A DNA stretch of 53,036 nt. Origin: an uncultured Alphaproteobacteria bacterium (GTDB lineage: Bacteria; Pseudomonadota; Alphaproteobacteria; Rhodobacterales; Rhodobacteraceae). Position 1 is the stretch's first letter, and each line of letters opens with the position of its first letter. The stretch covers positions 1 through 53,036 of the forward strand of contig CACLZW010000009.1 in NCBI GenBank assembly GCA_902611475.1. The letters run 5' to 3'. Below, one piece after another: positions 16,013 to 24,711 of the stretch. A program made the position numbers and the translations under genes. Under the pieces are notes generated by a model. That model saw only the letters and a list, made by a program, of their open reading frames with translations, was not told the DNA's origin and searched no databases.

Positions 16013-17119
16013 ATGAATAATACTGTCACGGAAAACTTCTCAAGCGAAATAACGCCGGCTTTTCAGTTCGGTCTCCCCTATATTTTTGCACCGTTAATGG
16101 TAATCTCGTGGATATTCGGGGGGTGGACAATACTCCTTGTGCCTATATTTGGGTACGTTGTGATTACATTTTTTGATGCTTTAATAGGAAAGAAGCTAAT
16201 TAAGCCCACCGAGAGTAGTGGTGGATCGGAGGACCGTTATAAATATGTTCTTTATGGTTGGGTTCCCGTACAGTTCTTTTTGATCTTCGGCAGTTTATTT
16301 ACAATATTTATGTTTGACCATCTCAGCGGTACGGAAGCATTTTTTCTTATGATAGTTCAAGGCATAATATCAGGAGCAGTTGGGATTGTATTTGCACATG
16401 AGCTTATGCATCAAAAAACAAGGATTGAGAGATTTTTATCAGACCTTTTAATGGGGATGTCGTTGTATGGTCATTTTAGAACAGAACATGTTCTTGTCCA
16501 TCACCGGCACGTTGGAACGCGCAAAGACGCGGTCACTGCAAGATATGGGGAAAACTTTTATAAATTTTTTATCCGTGTTATTCCCGAATGTTTTTTGTCT
16601 TCTTGGAACACAGAAAAAGAGCTATTGCAGAAGAAAAACTTGCCTTTCTGGGATTTTCAAAATCCTTTTTTTATTTATTTCGGGCTCATGCTTTTCTTTC
16701 TATTATTAGCTAGCTTAATCGGTGGAATACTCGGCGCTGTTTGTTTTTTTATACAAGCTTTAGTTGCCGTACTACATTTGGAGGTCGTAAATTACATCGA
16801 GCATTACGGTCTTGTTAGACAGAAGTTAGACAATGGAAAGTTTGAACCTACTCGCCCGCATCATAGCTGGAATGCTAACGACCACGCGAGTAATCTTTTG
16901 CTAATTAATCTTCAAAAGCACTCTGATCACCACGCGAGACCAAACAAGAAATATCAACACCTCCAATCATATGGTGCAGGCGACGCTCCTCAGTTACCTT
17001 TTGGCTATCCTTTGATGGTGCTTATGAGTTTAATCCCACAATTTTGGATGAAAGTTATGAATCCAAAAGTCTTGGAGTGGAGAAAACGGTTTTATCCAGA
17101 AATACAGGAATGGTCATAG
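16013..17119 (+). CDS. AlkB-type alkane 1-monooxygenase-like membrane diiron hydroxylase
   Basis: Integral-membrane non-haem diiron hydroxylase related to AlkB and XylM, 368 residues with about six hydrophobic segments. The histidine boxes are His129-ELM-His133, Glu158-His159...His163-His164-Arg-His166, Asn260-Tyr-Ile-Glu-His264-Tyr-Gly and His303-Ser-Asp-His306-His307. The PHHSWN block (283-287) is also conserved. Box 2 reads EHVLVHHRHV, whereas alkane hydroxylases have EHNxGHH, so the substrate may differ from n-alkanes. No rubredoxin gene is near. A strong GGGGAGAG site precedes the ATG. Confidence 0.88.
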   Translation: MNNTVTENFSSEITPAFQFGLPYIFAPLMVISWIFGGWTILLVPIFGYVVITFFDALIGKKLIKPTESSGGSEDRYKYVLYGWVPVQFFLIFGSLFTIFMFDHLSGTEAFFLMIVQGIISGAVGIVFAHELMHQKTRIERFLSDLLMGMSLYGHFRTEHVLVHHRHVGTRKDAVTARYGENFYKFFIRVIPECFLSSWNTEKELLQKKNLPFWDFQNPFFIYFGLMLFFLLLASLIGGILGAVCFFIQALVAVLHLEVVNYIEHYGLVRQKLDNGKFEPTRPHHSWNANDHASNLLLINLQKHSDHHARPNKKYQHLQSYGAGDAPQLPFGYPLMVLMSLIPQFWMKVMNPKVLEWRKRFYPEIQEWS

Positions 17120-17128
17120 AGCCTGTAA

Positions 17129-17452
17129 TCAGGTTCCTGGAGGAGAGTAGGCACTAGCAACACTCTTCGCTGTCTTGAGAGCGCTATCTATATCAATCTC
17201 GCTGAGCGTTACGAGATCTTTGATTGCACCGCTAGCATTAACGGCAATGGCTGCGCCTAAAGCAACATCTTCAGATGGAACTTCAAAGGTGACTACGATA
17301 TCGTATTGACCACGAGTGAACATCATATCTGTAAGTGTTGCGCCTGCGCTAGTAACAACAGCTTCCATTACTTTTCTTCTTTCAGCATAACTGCTTCCAA
17401 TCATACCCTTCCATGCTGACTCATTATATTTTGCTAAGGCTATCACTTTCAT
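17129..17452 (-). CDS. GYD-domain protein
   Basis: A 107-residue protein of the GYD family, named for the Gly-Tyr-Asp motif; here GQYDIVVTFEVPSED, with Gln in between. The ferredoxin-like fold and the opening MKVIALAKYNESAWKGM are typical. Family function is unknown, although members cluster with stress and cofactor genes. It is convergent with the AlkB-like gene (9-base gap), with an AT-rich upstream region and GGAG leader. Confidence 0.85.
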   Translation of the reverse strand: MKVIALAKYNESAWKGMIGSSYAERRKVMEAVVTSAGATLTDMMFTRGQYDIVVTFEVPSEDVALGAAIAVNASGAIKDLVTLSEIDIDSALKTAKSVASAYSPPGT

Positions 17453-17517
17453 TTTTATCTCCTATATTATTTTTCAGTTTTAATATACCACCTATAGATT
17501 GATATATTAATACTTAT

Positions 17518-18192
17518 TCACAGTTCCCAATTAATACAGGAAAGACCATTGCCATCTAAATATTCGTTTGTTTTTGAAAATGGTTTTGAATCAAAAAATC
17601 CATTTGCAGCTGAATAAGGAGAAGGGTGAGCACTTTTTATAATTAGATTTGCATCCCCGTTTAAAAAGGTTCCTTTTTCCTGGGCTTTTTTTCCCCATAA
17701 AATATAAACCAAATTTGTTTTTTCTTCATTTAATAAAGAAAGTACTTTGTCAGTAAAGATTTCCCAGCCCTTACTCTGATGGGATGCTGGTTTACTCTTT
17801 TCAACGGTCAATACAGTATTTAACAGCAAAACACCTTCTTTCGCCCACTTTTCAAGGCTTCCTGACTTAGGTCGGGCTAAGCCAATATCTGATTTTAACT
17901 CTTTAAAGATATTCTCTAGAGATGGGGGCGGTTGAACACCATCTTTTACAGAGAAACTTAGACCATGTGCTTGTCCCCTCCCATGGTAGGGGTCTTGCCC
18001 CAAAATTACGACCTTTACCTTTTCAAATGGAGTAAAGTTAAACGCTGAAAAGATTTCTGATCCTATTGGAAAAATTTCCTTTCCCACCTTTTTTTCCGTC
18101 TTCAAGAAATCACTTAACCGTCGCATGTAAGGTTTTTTGAACTCATCAATCAGCCGCTTTCTCCAGCTTTCTTCAATATTGATAGTAGACAA
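17518..18192 (-). CDS. ung: uracil-DNA glycosylase
   Basis: Removes uracil from DNA in base-excision repair. This is a family 1 UDG of 224 residues. The water-activating motif Gly65-Gln-Asp67-Pro-Tyr-His70 and the leucine/serine loop His189-Pro-Ser-Pro-Tyr-Ser are intact. PPPSLENIFKEL and LLLNTVLTVE are also canonical. It is a single gene with no obvious SOS box in front. Confidence 0.96.
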   Translation of the reverse strand: MSTINIEESWRKRLIDEFKKPYMRRLSDFLKTEKKVGKEIFPIGSEIFSAFNFTPFEKVKVVILGQDPYHGRGQAHGLSFSVKDGVQPPPSLENIFKELKSDIGLARPKSGSLEKWAKEGVLLLNTVLTVEKSKPASHQSKGWEIFTDKVLSLLNEEKTNLVYILWGKKAQEKGTFLNGDANLIIKSAHPSPYSAANGFFDSKPFSKTNEYLDGNGLSCINWEL

Positions 18193-18274
18193 TTTATGTT
18201 CCTTGCTAAACTGAGATGCAATTACTAATGTAATAGTTTAGTATAAAAAAAGGTCACAGGGATACCTTATTTTA

Positions 18275-19555
18275 ATGATTGAAAAAGAGATTTCCGAAAG
18301 AATAAACATTGAAGTTGATAAACTTTTTGATGATCAAATAAGGTTCACTCAAAAGTTAACTAGATTTCCTTCTTTACGTGGCCAAGAGCATACAGCTCAA
18401 GATTTTCTCTTTGATGAATTGTCAAAGCGGAATTATGCACTTGATAGGTGGACGGTGAATGTGGAAGACATTAAAGATCACCCAGGATTTTCACCAGTAA
18501 AGGTAGATTATTCAAATGCAATAAATATAGTTGCTACCCATAGACCGAAAAAAGAGATGGGCAGATCTCTTATACTTAATGGCCATATCGATGTGGTTCC
18601 AGAGGGACCTTATGAAATGTGGTCACGCAACCCCTTTGACCCAGCAATTGAGGGCGATTGGATGTATGGTAGGGGAGGGGCAGACATGAAAGCGGGTATT
18701 GTTGCAAACATATTTGCTATGGATGCCATAAGTAACTTAGGTTACCAACCGGCTGCACGTGTTCATATTCAGTCAGTGGTAGAGGAAGAGTGCACAGGAA
18801 ATGGTGCACTAGCATGTTTGGTTAGAGGATATAATGCCGAAGCTGCAATTATTCCAGAACCGGTAGATGATAAATTGGTTAGAGGAAATGTTGGTGTCCT
18901 GTGGTTTAAGGTAGGTGTAAAAGGTTTGCCTGTGCATGTAAGAGAAGCGGGTTCTGGTCAAAATGCAATTGAAGCATGCTTTCCCATAATAAAAGCACTA
19001 AGAAAACTTGAGGAGGCGTGGAATGCAGAAAAATCAAATTTTAAATATTATAAAGATACCGAACACCCCATAAATTTTAATGTCGGTAAAATTAAGGGAG
19101 GTGACTGGGCTTCCTCTGTCCCATCTTGGTGTGAGTTTGACTGTCGTATCGCAATTTTTCCTGATTGGGACCCAAAAGAGAAATCATTAGAAATAGAAAA
19201 ATGCATTAGAGAAGCTTCACTGAATGATGCTTTTCTCTCAAATAATCCTCCTCAAATTGAGTGGAATGGATTTTTTGCAAAAGGATATGTTTTAGAAGAG
19301 GGTACGGACGCTGAGAAAGTATTAGGTGAGGCACATTTTCTTGCTTACGAAGGAGATATGAAGAGCTTTATTAGTCCCGCATACTTGGATGCTAGGGTGT
19401 TTATGGTATATGGGGATTGCCCCTGTCTAGTATATGGGCCATATTCAGAAAACATTCATGGTTTCGATGAAAGAGTAAGCTTGAGTTCTGTTAGGAAAAT
19501 TACAAAGACAATAGCTTTATTCATAGCCGAATGGTGTAAACTGGAAAAGATTTAG
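18275..19555 (+). CDS. ArgE/DapE-family M20 deacylase
   Basis: Dinuclear-zinc amidohydrolase of peptidase family M20, 426 residues. Metal and catalytic residues are visible in NGHIDVVPEGP (His, catalytic Asp), GRGGADMKAG (bridging Asp), SVVEEECTGNG (Glu-Glu) and SENIHGFDERV (final His). The dimerisation domain lies between about 210 and 330. The long N terminus and the SPVKVDYSNAINIVATH block match a subgroup of uncharacterised ArgE/DapE-like enzymes rather than true ArgE or DapE, so the acyl substrate is unknown. Confidence 0.88.
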   Translation: MIEKEISERINIEVDKLFDDQIRFTQKLTRFPSLRGQEHTAQDFLFDELSKRNYALDRWTVNVEDIKDHPGFSPVKVDYSNAINIVATHRPKKEMGRSLILNGHIDVVPEGPYEMWSRNPFDPAIEGDWMYGRGGADMKAGIVANIFAMDAISNLGYQPAARVHIQSVVEEECTGNGALACLVRGYNAEAAIIPEPVDDKLVRGNVGVLWFKVGVKGLPVHVREAGSGQNAIEACFPIIKALRKLEEAWNAEKSNFKYYKDTEHPINFNVGKIKGGDWASSVPSWCEFDCRIAIFPDWDPKEKSLEIEKCIREASLNDAFLSNNPPQIEWNGFFAKGYVLEEGTDAEKVLGEAHFLAYEGDMKSFISPAYLDARVFMVYGDCPCLVYGPYSENIHGFDERVSLSSVRKITKTIALFIAEWCKLEKI

Positions 19556-19583
19556 TTTTAAAAATTCTTTAAACTCCAAACTA

Positions 19584-20282
19584 CTAATCTGGCATTATCC
19601 CCGTCGGCACAGCTGTACCTTTAATAATGAGCTTTGGCTCTTCTTTAATTCCAACTAGTTCGGGCCGGCTATTTAGATATTCGGATACGTTACTCAAATT
19701 TTCTATTGCATTAAAAAAGCTCACTATATTGGGCCAATCATCAAAAATAGTGGGCTCAAGAACTCGAATCATTGATAATTGATGGTATACCCCGAAATCA
19801 CAGTATGAAGGCTTCTCTCCTAGAAAAAATGGGCCTCTTTTGTCGCTTTCTAAATATTTATTGAAATAAAATATCTTTGGCTCAAAACTGGATAAAATTG
19901 TTTTCTTGAGAGCGTCATATTCCTCTCCTGTCTTAAAGTTTATTGTCGCGTTGAGGGGTTGGAATAGCTCTTGGCTTGACTCAAATATAGCGTCAGCTAT
20001 TGCTCGGTCTTCCTCACTTGCAGGAAGGGTATTCGCTAATTTAGCTGTATATCGCATTATTGAGCCACTTTGCCAAATTATGGTTTGGTTATCTACAACA
20101 AGAACAGGTAGCTGACCAAACCCAATTTCTTTTTTCATTTCCGGCCAAGATTTCTCAAAATATTCCCACGCCATATGATAGGTATAGGGAACGTTGCCAT
20201 AGCATAATTGCATTTGTATAGATTCTGTAAACGCGCGCATTTTAAAATACACAAGATCCAGTTTCGGGAAAGATTTCTCCAT
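19584..20282 (-). CDS. glutathione S-transferase, sigma-like
   Basis: A 232-residue GST. The N-terminal thioredoxin-like domain has the likely catalytic Tyr (LVYFKMRAFTESI), the cis-Pro region GFGQLPVLVVDN and the glutathione-binding WQSGSIMRY. The helical C-terminal domain includes FLGEKPSYCDFGVYHQL with the N-capping Asp. Its substrate is not evident. The gene stands alone, convergent with the M20 deacylase. Confidence 0.88.
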   Translation of the reverse strand: MEKSFPKLDLVYFKMRAFTESIQMQLCYGNVPYTYHMAWEYFEKSWPEMKKEIGFGQLPVLVVDNQTIIWQSGSIMRYTAKLANTLPASEEDRAIADAIFESSQELFQPLNATINFKTGEEYDALKKTILSSFEPKIFYFNKYLESDKRGPFFLGEKPSYCDFGVYHQLSMIRVLEPTIFDDWPNIVSFFNAIENLSNVSEYLNSRPELVGIKEEPKLIIKGTAVPTGIMPD

Positions 20283-20397
20283 GGGGTGTTTCCTAATTTT
20301 AAGTTCAGCCTAAACAACGAACGAAGCTGTTGCGTTGCTAATAAAGTTAATTTATTCATTAAGACTATATCATAAATTATTTAAGGGTTAGCCCTAT

Positions 20398-20811
20398 TTG
20401 TTACTAACAATTATCCTTTCAGCCGTTGAGGCTACTCTTCTTTTTCTTGGAATATTTTCTCCTTTTGCAAGGATACAAGAATTCTGGATTTTTAAGGAGG
20501 AGTTTTCAATTTTTAACTTAATAATTGCTCTATTTGACCAACAAAATTTTCTGCTTGGTGGAACGATTTTAGCGTTTGGTATTTTGATCCCTTTTATGAG
20601 GCTATGTACGAATTTCTTACCAATTACTAGACTGAAAAATTTAAATTTACATAAATTGGCCATGGTTGACATATTCCTAGTAAGCTTTCTTCTCTTTTCT
20701 TCTCAATCGTCCTATTTCTTTGAGGTCAGTCTAATGAAGGGGTTTTATTTTTTGTTTGCAGCACTGGTTGTAAGTTATGTAAATCACTGGACTATGAAGA
20801 GTATGAAATAA
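20398..20811 (+). CDS. PqiA-like (paraquat-inducible protein A) membrane protein, single domain
   Basis: A 137-residue membrane protein with about four helices resembling one PqiA half: LFLGIFSPFARI, IFNLIIALFDQQNFLLGGTILAFGILIPFMRL, then LHKLAMVDIFLVSFLL, which corresponds to the conserved WSMLDVF region. Classical PqiA has two such halves and works with PqiB/C in envelope lipid transport, but no MCE gene is present here. The most upstream start is TTG at 20398. The AGGG ribosome-binding site lies in a small AGGG/CCCT hairpin. It overlaps the next gene by one base. Confidence 0.7.
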   Translation: MLLTIILSAVEATLLFLGIFSPFARIQEFWIFKEEFSIFNLIIALFDQQNFLLGGTILAFGILIPFMRLCTNFLPITRLKNLNLHKLAMVDIFLVSFLLFSSQSSYFFEVSLMKGFYFLFAALVVSYVNHWTMKSMK

Positions 20812-21212
20812 TGTCAGAAAATGAATTACTTATTGAAAGAGAAAAATTACTTGGTCGATTGGTAGAAATAAACTGGTATTTTATGGCAAAAAAATATTTA
20901 ACAACCATTGCCAAAAGAAAACAATTTTTAATGATTTTGGAAAAACAAATTACCCAAGAAACAAATGCTTCAAATGTCATTTTTGTAGAAGAGGATGGAG
21001 ATGTGTATATTTGCATGATATTCAGGGCTAAAAGTATAGTAAAAAAAGTGGTAATCGATGTCTTGGATGAAAACCGAAAACCCATTCAGCCAAATTTGCA
21101 AGCAAGAAATGTCTACATTTATGGAGCTTCTGGAACTATCTTTCAACCAAATGTCAAAAATGGTCATCCAGATATTATTGATAGTGAAAAATATGGTGAT
21201 TTTGATTCTTAG
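20811..21212 (+). CDS. hypothetical protein coupled to the PqiA-like gene
   Basis: A 133-residue protein that I do not recognise. Its N-terminal third is Lys-rich and helical (REKLLGRLVEINWYFMAKKYL). The rest alternates as short beta strands (NVIFVEEDGDVYICMIFRA; KKVVIDVLDENRKPI; ARNVYIYGASGTIF) and may form a small beta domain. There is no signal peptide or membrane segment. Its ATG overlaps the stop of the PqiA-like gene (TAATG), so the two are almost certainly made together. A hairpin follows at 21216-21243. Confidence 0.7.
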   Translation: MSENELLIEREKLLGRLVEINWYFMAKKYLTTIAKRKQFLMILEKQITQETNASNVIFVEEDGDVYICMIFRAKSIVKKVVIDVLDENRKPIQPNLQARNVYIYGASGTIFQPNVKNGHPDIIDSEKYGDFDS

Positions 21213-21215
21213 TAT

Positions 21216-21243
21216 AATATCAATACTATCTTATTGAGATATT
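21216..21243. terminator. possible bidirectional terminator hairpin
   Basis: AATAT-CAATA pairs with TATTG-ATATT across a 6-base loop, with a 2-base AG bulge. It lies in the 35-base gap between the convergent genes ending at 21212 and 21248. The stem is AT-rich and has no clean T-tract, so termination strength is doubtful. Confidence 0.35.
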
Positions 21244-21247
21244 CACA

Positions 21248-22132
21248 TTAACAGGCTATTTTTAGTGCCTTTTTGCCTAATTGAATTGTTACAGGTAATG
21301 CCCCTAAGTATTCTCCATCTCCAGAGACAATCGAGCTCCACTTATCAGACGTGAGACTTTCTATTTTAACGCTTCGAACGTGAGTATTTGTCACTGCATG
21401 ATGGAATATATGCCTTCCAGAGAAGACCATAATTAATAATTTTACGGCCTGAAGTCGACTAAGTTTCTTTGCAAACAATAAGTTTAATTTGTCTCGGAAC
21501 TTTTTTGCATCGGGAGCAATATACATTCCACCGCCGGTATATTCTGAAGCAGCCCCTGCTAATATAAGGTTGTTCATGTCCGTTTTTTGGGACTCAGTGG
21601 TAACAACATATTTGTGTGATTTTAAGTTAATGAAGCTTACTAATGCAGCGGATGCATATAATAGTGGCCCTTTAAGCACTGGAATCCTTGAGGCACGAAA
21701 TGAAGCCTCACTTAATAATCCAACCCCAGCATTCGTAAGCGAGATCCGGTTATTATCCGAGAATACAACGTTTAAATATCTAACTGACTTAAAGTTGCGA
21801 CCCCTTATCGCATCAATAGCCTTTTCCAGTGTGTCGATATCCAGAGATCTAGCAAAGTCATTGCCTCTTCCAAACGGAAGAAGGGCCATATTACACGAGT
21901 AATCTATTGCTTTTTGGGCAATTGTATTAATAAAGCCATCACCTCCACAGGCCACGACTAAATATTTCTTCAACATAAACTCCTGAGCCTTTTTACCAGC
22001 ATCTTCTAAGGACTGTGAAAAAATTATTTTTGGTTGGGTGCTGGGATCTATATTTTCAATTACGCGGATTTTTTTTGTCTTAGATAGCTTTCCTGATATT
22101 GGATTCACTATGTAAACAATATTTTTTTTCAT
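21248..22132 (-). CDS. diacylglycerol/lipid kinase family protein (YegS-like)
   Basis: A 294-residue member of the DAGK catalytic family. The nucleotide-binding motifs are present: NPISGK near the N terminus, Gly63-Gly-Asp-Gly66 in ACGGDGFINTIAQ, and PFGRGNDFAR (86-95). The C-terminal beta domain has VSGDGEYLGALPVTIQLGKK-type sequence. It phosphorylates a lipid such as diacylglycerol, but the bacterial paralogues vary in substrate. It is monocistronic and divergent from the EamA transporter. Confidence 0.9.
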   Translation of the reverse strand: MKKNIVYIVNPISGKLSKTKKIRVIENIDPSTQPKIIFSQSLEDAGKKAQEFMLKKYLVVACGGDGFINTIAQKAIDYSCNMALLPFGRGNDFARSLDIDTLEKAIDAIRGRNFKSVRYLNVVFSDNNRISLTNAGVGLLSEASFRASRIPVLKGPLLYASAALVSFINLKSHKYVVTTESQKTDMNNLILAGAASEYTGGGMYIAPDAKKFRDKLNLLFAKKLSRLQAVKLLIMVFSGRHIFHHAVTNTHVRSVKIESLTSDKWSSIVSGDGEYLGALPVTIQLGKKALKIAC

Positions 22133-22259
22133 GGGTTCTCAGAAGTATAGCTTTAACTGGTACAGTGTAGAGTTTAAACAGAGCGGTCGTAAACAACAAA
22201 CTATTATACAAAACGCCATTCTTACTTTACTAGTAGTTAAACTAACCACCAAAATTATA

Positions 22260-23147
22260 ATGATTAACTTACAGAATCAGCGATGGAATGGAATAGCAAT
22301 TGTATTATTGTCGTCATTCTTCTTTGCCTTCGTTCCGACGTCTGCAAAAATTGCTTTGGATAGTGGTGTATCTCTAATGGTTTTGCTAATGTCCAGATGT
22401 CTTATAGGTTTGATAATTCTAGCTCCTTTGACTTACGGTCTGCGGGAACCCATTTTTGTAGATAGAGGCAATATCCCTACCTTGATATTTGTCAGTATCA
22501 TTTCAGTTTGCTTAATCGCATCGACCTACCACGCTATCGAGTACATTAGTATCGCTCTTGTTTTAATGATCATTTATCTGTTTCCTATCGGGGTAGCCCT
22601 TATTACAACTTTTAAAGGAGAGGAACATTTATCACGAACTCAATGGTTTAGTATCATAGGTGTTCTATTGGGTCTTGGCATCCTAATTTTAGATGAATCA
22701 TCAGAGTCGAGTCTCTACGGTATATTTATCAGTGTTATAGGCCTTTTATTATTTATCGCATTTATATACTTCACGGGGAAGTTAGTGGATGAGATAGGCT
22801 CTGTTACGATAAACTTACAGTTGAGTCTTTTCAGTGTGATTGCGTTAATAATATATATCTTATTTGTACCTGTGGACCTTTCGCTGCCTACCAACAAGTA
22901 TGGTTGGCTAGGTATTTTAGGTAATGGCATATTTTATGTTTTAAGTTACGTTCTCTTTTTTATTGGCTCGAAAGCTATCGGTATCACAACCGCCTCCGTT
23001 TTAGCTTTAACAGAACCTCTTTTTGCAACGATCATAGCACTTTTAATTCTTAGCCAATATTTGTCGTTACAGGAATTCTCTGGTTTTATTGTAACACTAT
23101 GTTTTCTATCTTTATTCTTGATATTTGCACACAAAGAAGATGGATAA
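22260..23147 (+). CDS. DMT-superfamily (EamA) transporter
   Basis: A ten-helix drug/metabolite transporter with two EamA repeats; the first begins WNGIAIVLLSSFFFAFVPTSAKIALDSG. The frame is open from 22131, but residues encoded there are polar and not EamA-like, so I take the ATG at 22260, giving 295 residues, the normal length. No strong ribosome-binding site is visible. Substrate unknown; many relatives export amino acids or metabolites. Confidence 0.85.
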   Translation: MINLQNQRWNGIAIVLLSSFFFAFVPTSAKIALDSGVSLMVLLMSRCLIGLIILAPLTYGLREPIFVDRGNIPTLIFVSIISVCLIASTYHAIEYISIALVLMIIYLFPIGVALITTFKGEEHLSRTQWFSIIGVLLGLGILILDESSESSLYGIFISVIGLLLFIAFIYFTGKLVDEIGSVTINLQLSLFSVIALIIYILFVPVDLSLPTNKYGWLGILGNGIFYVLSYVLFFIGSKAIGITTASVLALTEPLFATIIALLILSQYLSLQEFSGFIVTLCFLSLFLIFAHKEDG

Positions 23148-23225
23148 AAATTATTTTTAATTTAGCCAGAGAGAATTAAGTTATATTGTAATCAACCACT
23201 AGAAATCCTAATTTACGCACACATT

Positions 23226-23864
23226 ATGGAAAATAGTCTTAAAAAAAATTTAATGATGAAAATGCTCGACCAAGTTCCAAACCTCGGGTGGACATGGAAT
23301 GCTTTACATGAAGGCGCAAAAACTGCCAAAAAAGCAAAAAACTCCGACAAAAAAGAATTACAGGATCTTTTTGACAATAAAATTTCAAATATCATCAGTA
23401 CGTTCAATGATAAATTAGATGAGGATATGTATGTAATATTTAATGCCGAAAACAATAAAGATCTGGGAACCACTGATACCGTGAAGACGCTTATTTTATC
23501 AAGGTTAAAAGCATCTGAAAATTACAAGAGTATCATCAAAACGTCTTTGTTTTTTATGGCGCAGCCAAGAAATGCCTATGATGCATTTACCCAAGTAATG
23601 AAAACATCTAATAAAATTTGGGAAATAGCAGGCGACACATCAAGCGGAGGAACATTTTACTCAAAAAGACTTATTTTGTCAGGAGTATATTCTTCCACTT
23701 TAGCGCACTGGCTTGCAAAGGAGACCCGAACTATTGGACAGTCGGCGTATTTTTTGGACCGAAGGCTCGATGACGTAAAAAATATTGGGAAAATTTCCAA
23801 ACAGTCGGTTGAGGTATTTGAGAAAACTAAACGTGAGCTAGGATCAATTCTTACAAAAAAGTAG
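23226..23864 (+). CDS. COQ9 family protein
   Basis: A 212-residue helical protein with the COQ9 C-terminal signature: EIAGDTSSGGTFYSKRLILSG followed by VYSSTLAHWLAKE and YFLDRRLDDVKNIGK. COQ9 binds lipids and supports ubiquinone ring hydroxylation in mitochondria; homologues are largely confined to alphaproteobacteria among bacteria. The N-terminal TetR-like fold is recognisable from length and helicity only. No other ubiquinone genes are near. It is useful evidence for alphaproteobacterial origin. Confidence 0.85.
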   Translation: MENSLKKNLMMKMLDQVPNLGWTWNALHEGAKTAKKAKNSDKKELQDLFDNKISNIISTFNDKLDEDMYVIFNAENNKDLGTTDTVKTLILSRLKASENYKSIIKTSLFFMAQPRNAYDAFTQVMKTSNKIWEIAGDTSSGGTFYSKRLILSGVYSSTLAHWLAKETRTIGQSAYFLDRRLDDVKNIGKISKQSVEVFEKTKRELGSILTKK

Positions 23865-23913
23865 AGATGAGACCTAGTTCTCAACCTAAAAATTATAGTC
23901 GTGTAGAAAATAA

Positions 23914-24696
23914 ATGAGCGAAAAAATCAGAATATTCTCTTACCTACCAAATCCAAGGGTATGGAAGTCTCTAATCACGGGTAGACTTGGTGGTGTAAAG
24001 GTGATGATCTTAGGAGATAAACCAAAAAATTTAGTTAACTGGTTATGGGACTTTGACGCGGAGAAGTTAAGTAATTTAAAACTTGATGACATAAAGCACT
24101 TTGAAAGACAGGGGAAAAGGGGCTTTAAGGGTAGTCTCTACAAAACGGATAGCTTTCTTGAGAAGCATCCATTTGGCACGGTCCCTGCTGGGTTCAATAA
24201 CGATGGATCAATAGGTATCTTTGAATCAAATAGTATAATGCGTGCAGTGGCTCGTAGTTCAAATATTACATCACTTTATGGAGATAATGATCCGTATTTA
24301 CAATCCCGAATAGACAGTTTTCTCGATGCTAATCTTGTTTTTTCAAGAGAATTTCAGGTATATGTTTTAGAATTAAAGTCATTAAATGATCAGTTCTATA
24401 ACAGAATGAAAGCAGCCTATTCATTCTATATGGGTGGTATAGAAAATGCTCTTTCAACGGGAAAGTTCATATCTGGATCCTATTTGACGATAGCTGATAT
24501 ATCTTTTGTCTGTGACGTGGCACAATTTTTGAGAGAACGAGATCGCCGGACCATTATTAATGAACAGGGATATGAGCTTATATCAAAAAATTTTGAGGAA
24601 GATTTTCCAAAGTCGCGTAAACACTTAATGAATTTATATAATAAAGATGATTTTCAAAAATTCATGAAAGGCTATCTCGATGGGATCTTGACTTGA
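23914..24696 (+). CDS. glutathione S-transferase-like protein (eEF1B-gamma-like)
   Basis: A 260-residue protein with a GST layout. The N-terminal thioredoxin-like part (IRIFSYLPNPRVWKSLITGRLGGVKV) leads to KHPFGTVPAGFNNDGSIGIFESNSIMRAVAR, containing the Pro-Ala and ESNSI positions of the glutathione site. The helical C-terminal domain contains SGSYLTIADISFVCDVAQF. The KHPFGTVPA and ESNSIMRAVAR blocks resemble eukaryotic elongation-factor-1-gamma GST domains. It follows coq9 by 49 bases and may be co-transcribed. Substrate unknown. Confidence 0.8.
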   Translation: MSEKIRIFSYLPNPRVWKSLITGRLGGVKVMILGDKPKNLVNWLWDFDAEKLSNLKLDDIKHFERQGKRGFKGSLYKTDSFLEKHPFGTVPAGFNNDGSIGIFESNSIMRAVARSSNITSLYGDNDPYLQSRIDSFLDANLVFSREFQVYVLELKSLNDQFYNRMKAAYSFYMGGIENALSTGKFISGSYLTIADISFVCDVAQFLRERDRRTIINEQGYELISKNFEEDFPKSRKHLMNLYNKDDFQKFMKGYLDGILT

Positions 24697-24711
24697 CTAT
24701 TTATATTAAGA

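Noticed and set aside
19552-19573. Inverted repeat AGTTT..AAACT after the M20 deacylase.
   Set aside because: The stem is almost all A-T with a bulge and no T-tract, so I do not call a terminator.
22131-22259. N-terminal extension of the EamA transporter frame.
   Set aside because: It would overlap the divergent lipid kinase start and adds polar residues not found in EamA proteins; ATG 22260 gives a normal-length protein.
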